From Vitrella brassicaformis (lineage: Eukaryota; Sar; Vitrellaceae), in the NCBI GenBank assembly GCA_001179505.1, contig CDMY01000477.1:170150-234149 (forward strand): 64,000 nt of DNA, in the 5' to 3' direction. The first letter of the stretch is position 1, and each line of letters starts with the position of its first letter. A model generated the notes under the pieces. That model did not search any database and was not told the origin of the DNA. It was given only the letters and a program-made list of their open reading frames with translations. The translations under genes and the position numbers were made by a program. Below are positions 22,915 through 34,730 of this stretch, piece after piece.

Positions 22915-24870
22915 TCAAGCAGTCTCTTGGCTACCCTCGTCGGTGTCTGTCTGCCCCGTCTGTTCCTCTCTCTTTTCCTCCTCCTCCTCATCATCATCAG
23001 TCGGCTCCTCTGTCTCTTGGATGGTCTCGCCGGGCTGTGCGGTGTCGTCTTGGTCCTTGGGAGCGATGAAGTCCGTCGACACGTCACAATCCTGCACAAT
23101 CAAATCAATGCACACACACATATGTACAGATGGATAAACGCGTGGATGTGCCCACGGATGCGGACCTGCACGCAGACGCCATCGTATGCCTCGGAGCCTG
23201 AAAGGACACACACACAGAGAGAGAAAGACAACAAATGCACAAGCCATTTTCATGCCCAAAGGTATGTGTGGCTGACTGGCTGTCCGCCTGACCGACCTGA
23301 TTTGACTTCGACGACGTCGATGAGGAAGTTGCGCCGGTTGTACTTGATGACGATGGTGCTGCCCGCCGTCAGACTGCTGTAGTGCCGCAACTCACGCTCC
23401 AACACCGCCTGTGTGATGCAGACATTCATCCCATCGCACCAATGAACGGAAAAATCGCACACGTGTGTGTGTGTCGGTGACCTGATGGTTTGACATTTTG
23501 AGGAAGGCCGAGTTGTGTGGCTGGAAGGTGACCGTCGTGCCCTCAGGCAGACGCACAAACTCGCAATACAGCAGGTCTCGCGGCCTACCAGGCACACCAC
23601 ACCCACAACACACCCACGTGCCACCTGTGTTGTGTGATGTGTGATGTGTCTGTGTATCCATCCAATCCACCCATATACATGAGGTTGAGTGCGGCCATCA
23701 TCCAATCGGGCACAAAGACGAAGTTCTCTGGCGCCCGGAAGTCGAGCGTGCTGCAGTAGACGCGCTTCAGGCCCGACTTGTAGTACCTCTGCCGGCCACC
23801 TGCCAACCAACACACACACACAAACAAAGCCATGGATGACGCCACCGAACACCCTGACCCTCACTCACACACCTATTCTGTCGCCGTCTCCCTCTGTGTC
23901 GCTGTCAGTGGTCTTGCTGGTGGTGGTGCTGGTGGTGGTGGTTGCGGTGCCGCCCCAGACCTTCTCCAGCTCCTTCCGGTCGATCTTCTCCAGCACAAAC
24001 TGCCAGGGGATCTCCAGGTTCCTCTCCAGCAACTGCAGCCAGCCACAGGTAGAGGAAGGAGGGCGTGTGTGCGTGCCTCGACCCACACCGCCCCTGCCCA
24101 CCCACACATCCGTCCGTCCACCTGTGTGCTGATGGTCCTTGGGAAGGACACTTTGTCGCCATACATGACGTGGTCGTGCGAGAAGTGACCTGCACACGCA
24201 CGCGCACACACACACACACACACACATATATGCAGGGAGGGAGGGAGGGAGGGAGGGAGGTGGCCGTGATGCATGCATCCATCCATCCATCCATCCAACC
24301 AACCAACCTGGAGGAGGGTTGAATTTCTCCGAGATTGGCATGACGGTTAGGAAGCGGCCATGCCGCCCCTCGGCCTTCTCGAGGATGTTGATGTCCTCCA
24401 CCAACTGCTCCTCCTGACATATACAGACACACAGACACACAGACACACACACACACATTGCTTGTGATCTTGTGTCCCCGTTCGATTCGCCCACCCTTGA
24501 TCTCTCCAGTGCACTGCTGAAGTGATTCGATACAGCCGTGTGTTGCGATGGCGATTCCATCGATGCCATCGCAAGTGACCTTCTGCTGCGCCGCCATGGC
24601 CATGACGGACCTGTGTGCAGATGAGATGAATGCCAACAGAAGATCCATTGCCTGCAGCCAGCCCATGTAGTGTAGACAAACACAGCGCGTACCTCGCTCC
24701 CTCTGCGGCAGCCGCCCTTGCGCATGCTCAACAGCAGCAAACAGCAGCATCAGGGTGCTGAGGATGGCCCGTCTGCCCGTCCTGATGAGTCGATGGGTGG
24801 AGATCTCGGCTCCTTCAGGTGCGCACGGCGCATCCGTCTTCTGTTGCATCCGTTCTGGCTCCATCCCCAT
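22915..24870 (-). CDS. UFD1: UFD1-like protein with an N-terminal hydrophobic leader
   Basis: Ten exons join in frame to 389 residues; the 5' ones are 24870-24693, 24610-24495 and 24413-24308. After a leader, the UFD1 N-domain follows in order: FLTVMPISEKFNPPPG, GDKVSFPRTISTQ, LEIPWQFVLEKIDRKE, FVFVPDWMMAALNLM, LPEGTTVTFQPHNSAFLKM, AVLERELRHYSSLTAGS and YNRRNFLIDVVEVKSG. An acidic tail ends the protein. UFD1 works with NPL4 and CDC48/p97 to extract ubiquitinated proteins from membranes. The unusual part is residues 1-60: a hydrophobic core (ILSTLMLLFAAV, 36-47) followed by AQG and then an Arg/Ser-rich stretch with RRSRRSLAMASM. That resembles a signal plus transit peptide, which would suit the plastid-associated, ERAD-derived import machinery (SELMA). 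A cytosolic start at the ATG of MASMESPS is the alternative. Confidence 0.85.
24181..24305. repeat. compound microsatellite inside a UFD1 intron
   Basis: Runs of CA, GGGA and ATCC follow each other within one intron of the UFD1-like gene. On the coding strand the TG part abuts the acceptor. Confidence 0.85.
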
Positions 24871-25029
24871 CGCGACCCGGTTCTCTCGAGCTAAGCTAGC
24901 AGAGGCGCGATGGAAAAGTGAAAGCTGATCTGCGGCGCAGCGGAATCAGGCCGCAGAGGCGACGGAATGCTGGCCCAGTGGAGGAGGACAAAAGAGGTTG
25001 TAGCAAGACGGGACTTAAACCGAACGCCA
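24871..25029. other. spacer between UFD1-like gene and tRNA
   Basis: No gene seen. It must contain the UFD1-like promoter. Confidence 0.4.
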
Positions 25030-25102
25030 GACTACGTGGCCTAATGGATAAGGCGTCCGGCTTCGGACCGGGAGATTGCAGGTTCGAGTCCTGTCGTGGT
25101 CG
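25030..25102 (+). tRNA. tRNA-Arg (anticodon TCG)
   Basis: A 73-base cloverleaf. The acceptor stem is GACTACG with CGTGGTC (one G-T pair), and the discriminator base is G. The D-arm with TGGCCTAATGGATAA carries the A box, the anticodon stem TCCGG/CCGGA has loop CTTCGGA (anticodon TCG), and the T-loop GGTTCGAGTC is the B box. No intron is present. It reads CGA codons (and CGN by wobble if modified). It matches the general eukaryotic tRNA-Arg pattern. Confidence 0.95.
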
Positions 25103-25674
25103 TTTACACTTTGTGGGCTTCCGGGGTTGCCAATACCTATCGGCAGTGCGAAAACGTGCCTTCTGATTTGGTTACATATTTCTTCCTGAGGCAACAGACG
25201 GAGTATTATACAGCTAAGCTGTACAGTCACATTCATATGCGTCACACAGCCGCAGGCAAGTCATGTAGTCAATGCACGCCAAGATGTAAGGCAGCTGGCA
25301 ACCAGGCGTGCCCACTGCGCTCATCATTTTGGTACGCCTCAGCAGACTGATGCGTCCCAAGACGACGAGAGCAGTAGGGAAGCCATGGCACGCCATATGC
25401 CGTTCCAATGCGATTCACATCTTCCTGCTGCACGCACAACTGTGGGTGTCCGCTGACACTGAAACCATATACACACGTGTTTCTTTCCCTCTCTGTCTGT
25501 CTGCCTGTCTGGACGAAGGAGCGTTCACTCTGCAGTGCCCGACAGGGGGAAACAGCACACGCTGAGGGAGCGTTCTCCCACGGACGACACTCATTCACGC
25601 AAAAACTGTCTGCACACACCCGTTCGTACGGCCCTGCCTTACCCTGCCCCGCCCGCATCGACAGTCATCGGCCG
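25103..25674. other. intergenic spacer
   Basis: No convincing gene between the tRNA and the DPM2 stop. Confidence 0.4.
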
Positions 25675-26222
25675 TCACTTCTGTTTGGCCTTGTCCCTCT
25701 TCCGGAAGGACTCCTTGATCATCAGATACCCATACAGCATCGCCACAAGACCTGCACGCACACACACACACACACACAAGCACAAGCACACACGCACACA
25801 GAGGCAGACAAGTGCCCAGGACCCACATACACACTCCGACACCGATACTTGTCGTGTGTATGTGCATGTGTGTGATTGCCTGGCTGCCTACCCATGAGTG
25901 TGACGCCTGCAAACACGGGCAGTATGATGGCGTACTCGCGGGGCGGGAACAGCCGCTGGATGGGGTTGTCGGACTCCAGGAAAGGCTGAAACCGGCCGAC
26001 ACAAAGGACACGCATCCACAGGCAAGTGCCATGGCCGTGCGTCTGTGCATCTGTATGTCTGCCTCCGCCATGCTGTGTACGGCGCCTCTCTCCACTGTCT
26101 GTCTGCTGTGTGCCGTGGATCCTCATGTCACTCACCGTGATGATGGTCCACAGCGTGTAATACACAAATATCGCGCCAGAGAGCACCAAAAGCGCCGCTC
26201 CAACCACCTTTGTCGGCCGCAT
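25675..26222 (-). CDS. DPM2: DPM2, regulatory subunit of dolichol-phosphate mannose synthase
   Basis: Three exons, 26222-26136, 25985-25892 and 25751-25675, give 85 residues, the usual DPM2 length (about 84). Helix one is ALLVLSGAIFVYYTLWTI, then the conserved FPPREYAIILPVFAG and a second helix ending LYGYLMIKES with a basic tail (FRKRDKAKQK). The FVYYTLW and P-R-x-YA motifs are the family signature. DPM2 is an ER membrane protein that stabilises DPM1 with DPM3 to make the mannose donor for N-glycans and GPI anchors. It is head to head with the PUF gene. Confidence 0.9.
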
Positions 26223-26507
26223 CTCTCGCACACGCGAGCTTAGCTGCGAGCTTGGATGTGAAGAAGAGGAAGGAGTGTTTTTTGCGGTGTTTGGGCGCAT
26301 GCGACACACGCAAGGCGCACACGAGTGACCAGTTCGGCGTGTGAAGCTCTTACTCCGTCAGATCTGCCACAGACAGGTGAGCGGCCAATCCGTACGTGTG
26401 TGTGCGGGAGAGGGGGAGCCGGCGAGACACACACAGACGGTGTGTCCCTGTCTGTCCGTCTGTGTGTGATGTGTGTAGGTAACTACTGCGAGTCACTGGT
26501 GCGAGAG
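26223..26507. promoter_or_regulatory. shared spacer of DPM2 and PUF gene
   Basis: 285 bases between the divergent start codons. A GTAG acceptor just before 26480 suggests a 5' untranslated exon of the PUF gene near 26340-26375. Confidence 0.35.
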
Positions 26508-26989
26508 ATGGCCGACGAGTCATCGCTCCTGTCGCCGGGAGGCGGGCCGCTGCCGGACGAGTCACAGCTCATCGGACAGATTCTTCTACAGGTGAGTGAA
26601 TGAGGGGACAGGGGGAGGGAGAAAGGTCGAAAGGGAGGGAGAGTTCGGAGGATGTTGTGATGCACGTGCCTTCACGACTGCAGGACGAGGGCGATGACCG
26701 TCACGATGACGCAACGTTCGGGCCGCTCGAGCCAGCTGTCGAAACTGGTACACACATGGGGATTTGGCTGTTTCCATGGACTGGATGGATGTCCTCGTAC
26801 GTCGTGCGTGTGTGTGTGTGATTGCAGCCGATGAGCACCAGGACGACAGCGACACGCTGGGGATGGAGGGGCCATCCCACCACTGGGTGCAGCAGGCCGC
26901 ACTCGGGAGATCCACCAGTGCGCCGCCTAGCGTGCTGGAACAGGTGAACATACACACACACGCACACGCATCCAATCAACACACCTGTG

Positions 26990-27024
<35 letters not shown>

Positions 27025-30000
27025 GTGCAGGAGGTGTTCCGTGAGGAGGCCAAGAGTCTGAAGCTGCAGGACATCGACTGGGGGCGGCCCATCGGGTCGC
27101 CGCACACACACGGCACACAAGGTAGGTAATCCACAGTGGATCGATCATGCACATCAAAACGTGGTGACATCAACATGGATGCGTGTGTGCGTGTGCACCA
27201 GCAGGCCGTGATTTGTCGTTCTACACGAGCGGCCAGGAGGGAGAGGGCGACAGAGCCAAGAAGGTGTGTTCGTCCCATCCGTCCATCCGTCCATCCCACA
27301 CACGTCATGTGTCTGTCTGTCTGTCTGTGTGTTTGTGTGTCTGTGTGCAGTTGAGTACCGAGAGCTCCTCTACAGGTGAAGGACGTAAGCAAGTACCAGG
27401 TCTTTCTGCCGTAGCTGGCCTTCTGTGTGTGCGCCCACGCATCCATGTTCATGTGTGTATGTGTGTATGTGTGTGTGTGTGCAGGTTCGCCCCCTCCCCC
27501 TCTGCTGTCGGCCGACTCGACCAACCAGCTCTCGTCCCCGACACCTCACACACCACAGCAGCACCAGAAACGAGTGGTACGGCTGGCTGGCTGGATGGAT
27601 GGATGAATGGACACACGCGCACACACATAGATGAGATGAACGAATCTATGTTGTATGTGTATCTGATGTAGAGTTTTGACGGCGACCCGTTCCCCGCTGC
27701 GGCAGGGGCTGCCGGCCAGCCAGGAGCCGAGAAGTCGCCACAGATGGAGCAGACTGGACCTAGTGTCGTTTTCCCAAGGTGCGCTGTGCACTGTCGTGGC
27801 AAGTGTACTGTGTCTATGAGAGGTCCATCTCTGTGTGTGTCTGCGTCTCTGTGTGTGTGTGTTTGCCTGCAGGACGCCATCGCCCGTTTACAACTACGAG
27901 CAGACCAGGTTAGGCACACACATACACCCTGGTTCGGCCATCTCCACCTTGTGTGTCTTGGTCTTTCTGCCCATCCATCAGCCGGATTCTGTTCGGTGCC
28001 AACCGGGACCAGCAGAAGAACCCTGTCTTCGACCCTATCACCGAGGAGTCCAAGCAGCAGCAGCAGCAGCAGCAGCAACACCCACAGCAGCAGCAGCAGC
28101 AGCCGCCGCCACAGCCGCCTCAACAACCACCCCCCCCGCAGCAGCAGCAGGCCAAGGACCCAATCGCTCTGCACCCCTTCATGAACGTGCCCATGAACTA
28201 CGGGATGATGATGTGCGTCACGCAAAGCCACGCCATTTCAACCCTGAAATAGAACCAAACACACACCGCCATCCCTCTCCTCTGTGTGTGCAGGATGCCC
28301 ACGATGCCGGGTATGATGGGCATGGGCCAGCAGCAGCAGATCCCATCGGCAGAGGGCGGCGGGGCTGCCAGTGACGACATGGCCACCGTCAGCCACACCA
28401 CACCGGAGGTCTCAGAGGTACGCACACCACACACACTGCGTGGTCACACGAAGGCCTCCGTTTGTGGCTGTGTGTGTATGTGTGTGTGCGTGTGTGTCGC
28501 TGTCAGGGTGACGGTGTGGGCGGGCCGCTGTCGACCTCCAACCTCAGCACCATATCGGGCCAAGGGGTAGCAACCAACACACCAAACCAAACCATCCACA
28601 CACACATGGGTGGTGCTTGTGTGTCAATGTGCTCACTCAGAGCAAGACTGCCCCGATTGGTCCGCCGTCGGCGGGCACCACCGCCCAGCAGCAAAACCAG
28701 CAGCAGCAGGCCATGAGTTTCTACAACCCCCTCATCCCGCCCTTCTATAACATGATGGGTGAGTTGCCATCTTCACCTGTAAACACAACACACGGCACAC
28801 GGCACACGGCTTGTGGGCATGGCTGGCTGCTCTCACTCACACAGTGGGCCAGGCTGCATGCCTCATGCAGCAGCCCCACTTTGGTGCGTGCGTGCGCGCG
28901 TGTGTGTGTGGATCCATCCATCCATCCATATGTTGTGGACGTGTGTGTGTCGTGTGTGCAGGCATGGCTGGGTCAGGGAAGGCCCCTGGCAGCTACGCAC
29001 CCGAGGACCCCTCTGCGGCCGGCAGCGCTGCTGCTGTTGGTGGTGGTGTGGGTGGCGGTGGTGGTCAGCAGCAGCAGCAGCCTTCAGCGAATTTCCCCAA
29101 CTTCCCAGCAGCGATGATGTCGTTCCCCATGACGACGATGCCCTTCCCCAACATGATGGTGCACCCTGGCATGGCCGCCAACATGAACATGGGCGGCATG
29201 AACGTGGGATTCCCCATGCAGCCCATCAACCTCAACGGTCCGCTGGAGGGACACACAGAGAGACAACGGGAGAGGGAGAGAGGGAGTGTGTGTGTGTGTG
29301 TGTGATGGTGTGTGCGATCTGCAGATCCGTCGTCGCTCAACACGCACCAGAAGTCGGTGCAGGACACTCTGGCGCTCTTCTCGCAGTGGGCCGCCAACAA
29401 CCCTTCCACCTCACCGGACCAACTCAAGAGCGTCTCAACCATACAAACCGTATAGACGCTGCTGGTCCACACACACACACCATCTCTCTCTCTCTCTCTC
29501 TCTCCTTTGCAGGCCCTGATGCAGCAGCTGCAGAGCTGCCAGGCCATGATGATGCAGGGTGGGGCAGCAGCAGCAGGCGCCCCCGGGCAGCAGTCGCAGC
29601 AGCACACGCCAACAGCAGCCTCCCTCCCAAGTGCCGCGAGTGGTGATGCTGTGGGCGTGGGTGTGGGTGTGCCCATGGCCACAGTGCAGCAGCCAGGAGG
29701 AGTAGGGGGGCTCGGTGTCGGCGGGGTGTCTGAGCACCAACATCCGCCCCCCGCTGCAGGAGGGTCAGACGCCAACCAGCACTTGGGCGTGTTGGGCAAG
29801 GCGCCTGCACAGCCGACATTCGGTCTGGGTGGGCTTACCATGGCTGCCGGGGCCACTGCTGGTAGATAGATGCATGTGTGTGTGGCTGAAAGCGTCTTTT
29901 GTAGGTGTGGGTATCTTGACGGTGCTCTGTGTGTGTGTGTGTGTGTGTGCAGAGGGCAACCTGTCGCCGAGCACCGACAAGCGGGGCAAGAGAAGGGAGA

Positions 30001-33000
30001 AGGAGAAGCAGACGGGCCAGGACAGGCGCCACAACCCCAATGCGCCTCAGCCACACCACACACAAGGCGGAATGGGTAAGTGAGGCTGTGGGCGGATACA
30101 CACACATCACACGTGTGTGTGTGTGGTGCAGGTCTGGCGCAGCAGCAGGGGCGTGGCGGCCAGGGGGCACACAGAGGCGGCGGGCAGCAGCAAGGCAGAG
30201 ATGGGGTACGTGTGTGCGTGTGACACACACATCCGATTAACTACTCACATGTCATTCATTCATCAACGTGTACTCGTATGTGTGTCTCTGTCTGGTGTGT
30301 GCAGGACTCCACGTCGCTCGCCCCTCTGCCGGAGGGCTGCACGCCACTACTAGAGGAGTTCAGGTACCCTAGACAGACAGACAGATAGACACACGCAGCC
30401 GTGATACACTCGCCAATGTACCCCCACACACACACGTCTGTGTCTGTTTCTGTCTCTGTGTGTGTGTGTGTGTGTGTGTAAAGGCGGGGCAAGAGAAAGT
30501 TCGAGCTGACGGACATCCTGCCCAACATCGTAGGCACAAATGGATGGATGGAGGGATGGATGGACGCCACACCCCTCCCCCTACACCCACACCAACACCA
30601 ACATGTGTGGGTGTGTGTGTGTGTCTGCAATAAACACAGGTTGAGTTTGCGCAGGACCAGTTCGGCAGCCGATTCATCCAGCAGAAACTCGAGGTACCTT
30701 GCCACCAAAACCCCCTCCCAGCCCCCCCCCACACACGCACCTCTGTGTGCGTCTGTCTGTGTGCCTGTGTGTGCAGACTGTTGGGGATGAGGAGAAGCAG
30801 GCCGTCTTCCTTCACATCCTTCCTGAGGCAGGGGCAAGCAAAGCATAAGCAGCATGCCACTCACGCACACACACTACACACACTACACACAACACGCCCC
30901 CCCCAAAGAAGGAACTGCAACACATGTGTGTGTGTCTCTCTGTATCTGTGTCTGTTAAGGCGTCTAAGCTCACTACTGACGTGTTTGGCAACTACGTCAT
31001 CCAAAAGTTCTTCGAACACGGTACAACAGACCCACACATGCATCCAGAATATGCGTGAGTGTGTGTGTGTGTTGTGCAGGCTCCAACGAGCAGAAGCGCA
31101 TCCTGGCTGAGCAGCTGGTGGGGGAGGTCCTCAGGCTGTCCCTCCAGATGTACGGCTGCCGCGTCATCCAAAAGGCGCTTGAGGTCCGCACACACACACA
31201 CACACACCACATGCACCTACCCACTGTGTGTGTCCTTTGTGTGTGGCGTGTTGTTGTGCAGTCGATATCGGTGGACCAACAGGTGCTGCTGGTGGGCGAG
31301 CTCAAGAACCACGTCATCAAATGCGTCGAAGACCAAAATGGTACACACACGCATACACACACGGATGGATGGGTGACTCGTTCGTTTGCCAATTGGTTGA
31401 TGCAGGCAACCACGTGATTCAGAAGTGCATTGAGAAGATGCCCCAGGACAAGATACAGTTCGTCATCGACGCTTTCAGGGGACAGGTACACACACATACA
31501 AACACACGAGCTGTATATGTGTCTCTCACTCTCTCTCTCTCTCCCTCTCTCTCTGTGTGTGTGGCCGGCCCTTGATTCGTTTGAACAGATTCAGCGCATG
31601 TCTGTGCACTGCTACGGCTGCCGAGTGATACAGAGACTTCTCGAATACTGCAGCCACACACAAATCGTAAGTAACCATATCCCGACACACACACACATAC
31701 CCACACACAGACACGTGTCCTTGCTGTGTGTGCAGGCGTGTCTGCTGGACGAGATATCGCGGTACATCCCGTCGCTTGCCCAGGACCAGTACGGCAACTA
31801 TGTGGTGCAGCATGTTCTGGAGTTCGGACGGCCGCCGGACAAAGAGTGAGTCGGGCACACACACACACAGACACACACACACACATCGGTGGGCATCCTT
31901 CTGATGTCTGAGTGCGTGTGTGTGTGTGTAATCGGACAACCAGTGCGGTGATCACGCTGATCAAGAACAACATCAAGCAGTACAGCACACACAAATTCGC
32001 CAGGTGAGTGCCTTGCCTGTGTGGGCCACATACACACACACACGTATGGCTGCAATGGGCAAATGCATGTGTGTGTGGCAGCAACGTGGTTGAGAAGTCC
32101 ATCCAGTTCGTGACGCCCGAGCAGCGCAAAGACCTCATCAGCGCCGCACTGGGCGACCCCGCTGACCCGTACGTCTCCACACACACACACTCGTCGTCTT
32201 GCTGACGTACACAATATATATCTCCCATGTGTGTGTGTGTGTTTGACAGGAATCCGCCCATATTGACGATGATGCGTGACCGCTACGCCAACTATGTCGT
32301 CCAGAGAATGCTCGAAACTGCCGAGGGTGAGAGGGGATGCGCCAATGGGCGTGTGGTGTGGTGTGCATCGGTCTGTATCCATGGACACCATTTGCGCGTG
32401 TGTGTGTGTGTATTCAGGTCACCAGAAGGACATGTTGGTGGTGCGTTTGTCCGAGCAGCTGCACACCCTGAAGAAATTCACATACGGTACACACACACAC
32501 ACATTCCACCTCTCCCCCTCTCCCTCCCCCGACCCGACCAACCTATCCACAACACACCCATCCATCCATCCGTTCCGTTCATTTGTGTGTGTGGCCATCC
32601 ATCATGGGTGTGTGTAGGCAAGCACATAGTCACGGCGCTCGAGCGCATCAACAGACAGCGAGCGGGACTCGACGACTCCTCACTCGGCGGAATGGGTGCC
32701 TACACAAAGCACAGACACACCCAACCACAATCAATGGGTCCACCCGTGTATGTCAACGGATGTGGATGGATGGATCAGATTCGTTGACCCCCCGCCACGG
32801 TTCGACGCCCACCAACCTGTCGGCACACGCTACACCCACCAGCATGCAGGGCGGCGCACAGGTACATGAATGATGTCGATCAGATGATGGATGCCACACA
32901 CGCGTCATCCATCCATCCATCCATCATCCATTGTCTGTCTGCCTGTATTGATGCAGCCAAATCCGATGGCGATCGGCACGACGCCCCCGCTGTCTCTGTT

Positions 33001-33581
33001 CGGCAAACCGCCGCAGACACACACTGCTGGTACGCATCCTTGGGTGGCTGGATGGGTGGACAGACACACGTACACTGTACACTGTGCGGCTACCGATGGA
33101 TGAGTGCAGGTGGTGCGTGGGGTGCGGCTGACGGTTTTGCGCCTTCGCCACACAGCATGGGCAGGGGCACAGGTCAGGAAGGACTATACTCATACATACG
33201 CACACAATGCCTAATGCCTGTGTGGAAAGGTATGTGTGTACGTCTGTCTGTCTCGGACTGCCTTCATCCAGCGAGCATGTGGGACCCCTCTCTGACACGC
33301 CCACCACTCATCATGAACCTGCCACCAGGTCACCTACACACACGCTCTGACCCCTGCCCCCACCTCACACACAGATCATCGCAATATATGTGTAAAGATG
33401 TAGCGATGTGTATGGTGTGGTGTGTTGTGTTGTGTTGTGATTGTGTGCAGATCCGTCGCCGGTGCCGGGCGGCCAGCCGGCCCCCCAGCCGCCGCCCACA
33501 GAGGACCAGTCGGGGCACTTTTTCATGAACGGCAGACAGCCGGGAGGATTCAACTACTTCGCCATGGGCAGGCAGTACTGA
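26508..33581 (+). CDS. Pumilio/PUF RNA-binding protein with eight repeats
   Basis: About 30 short exons. The start is the ATG at 26508 ([13 protein letters not shown]); an upstream in-frame exon cannot be excluded. The N-terminal half is low-complexity, rich in Gln, Pro, Met and Gly (polyQ near 28054-28085, MMG and NMMP repeats near 28200-29230). The PUF domain spans about 30480-32680. Helix-2 motifs in order are SRFIQ, NYVIQ, CRVIQ, NHVIQ, CRVIQ, NYVVQ, SNVVE and NYVVQ, the full classical set. These residues contact RNA bases one by one, so UGUANAUA-type sites are expected, as for PUM and Puf3. The tail is Pro/Gly-rich and ends [15 protein letters not shown] proteins repress or localise mRNAs via 3' untranslated regions. 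The introns are the clearest examples of the CA-then-TG pattern. Confidence 0.92.
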
Positions 33582-34430
33582 CTGACTGACTGCTCGACTC
33601 GACTGACCGACCCATCCCATCAACCCAGACACACTTCCATACGCTGCTTCCGTACACATCTGTGCGCCTGCATGTATGTATTGTATCCGTCGGTATTTGT
33701 GTGTTGAGTGGCTTGGCCGTGGGTGAGTGGGTGGGTGGGTGGGTGGCTTGCCTGTGAGAGTGGTGTGTGTCCTTTACATGCGGTGTGTGCATCGATCCTC
33801 ATCCTATCGCAGTGTGTATGTGTGTGTATTGCCCGGCTGATGGATGGATGGATGTCCGTGTGGACACGTGTGTGTGTGTGTGTGCCTATGTGTGTGTGAT
33901 GATCTTTTTCTTCTCTCTCTCTCTCTCTCTGAGTGTGTGTGTGTGTGTGTGTATGTGGCTCCCCTCTATATATCCCCCTCACGTGTGTACGTATGTGTGT
34001 CGGCCAGGCCACCGTAAAGGCCGGCACGCACTGAGCGAGTGAGCGAACGAGTCTGTGAGTGCCAAAAGAAAGAGCAGTACAGATCAGATCAGAGCAGATC
34101 GATACATCATAAGTCGAGCCAGTCTATCATCAGTCGCCTACCTGCCGTAACTGTCTATGAGGATACAATATGGACACACCACACACACAGACAGACAGAC
34201 AGAGAGACACGCCAGCACGAAGGCAGACAGACAGGCGGACAGATTGGCTGTCCATATGAGAATATGTCAATATGTCGCTAAATATGTCGCTATGCACATA
34301 TTCTTCTTTGTATCTCTCGTCGTGTTTCGTTCCTGTGTGCGTGAGTGCGCACACGCGTACAACGGATGCCTCAATCCATGCACAGTCGACCACCAATGGA
34401 GGGCCACACACGCAGCGATCCATCCCCCCC
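33582..34430. other. 3' region and microsatellite-rich spacer
   Basis: TG, GGAT, GGGT and CT repeats around 33720-33960, and GACA near 34190. Presumably the 3' untranslated region of the PUF gene and spacer. No gene seen. Confidence 0.5.
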
Positions 34431-34730
34431 NNNNNNNNNNNNNNNNNNNNNNNNNNNNNNNNNNNNNNNNNNNNNNNNNNNNNNNNNNNNNNNNNNNNNN
34501 NNNNNNNNNNNNNNNNNNNNNNNNNNNNNNNNNNNNNNNNNNNNNNNNNNNNNNNNNNNNNNNNNNNNNNNNNNNNNNNNNNNNNNNNNNNNNNNNNNNN
34601 NNNNNNNNNNNNNNNNNNNNNNNNNNNNNNNNNNNNNNNNNNNNNNNNNNNNNNNNNNNNNNNNNNNNNNNNNNNNNNNNNNNNNNNNNNNNNNNNNNNN
34701 NNNNNNNNNNNNNNNNNNNNNNNNNNNNNN
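34431..34730. other. assembly gap, 300 N
   Basis: Exactly 300 unknown bases. Poly-C (eight and nine C) flanks both sides, followed on the right by a CA run, so the assembly probably failed in a C/CA microsatellite. The real length may differ from 300. Confidence 0.95.

Noticed and set aside
24347-24725. UFD1 start at an ATG in the minus frame giving MRKGGCRRGSE
   Set aside because: That frame joins AMDLLLAFISS in phase but cannot reach the UFD1 domain in frame through the donor at 24494; the model from 24870 can.
29065-30228. 387-residue minus-strand open frame
   Set aside because: Antisense to PUF exons and introns; it is made of His/Thr/Pro runs from CA repeats.
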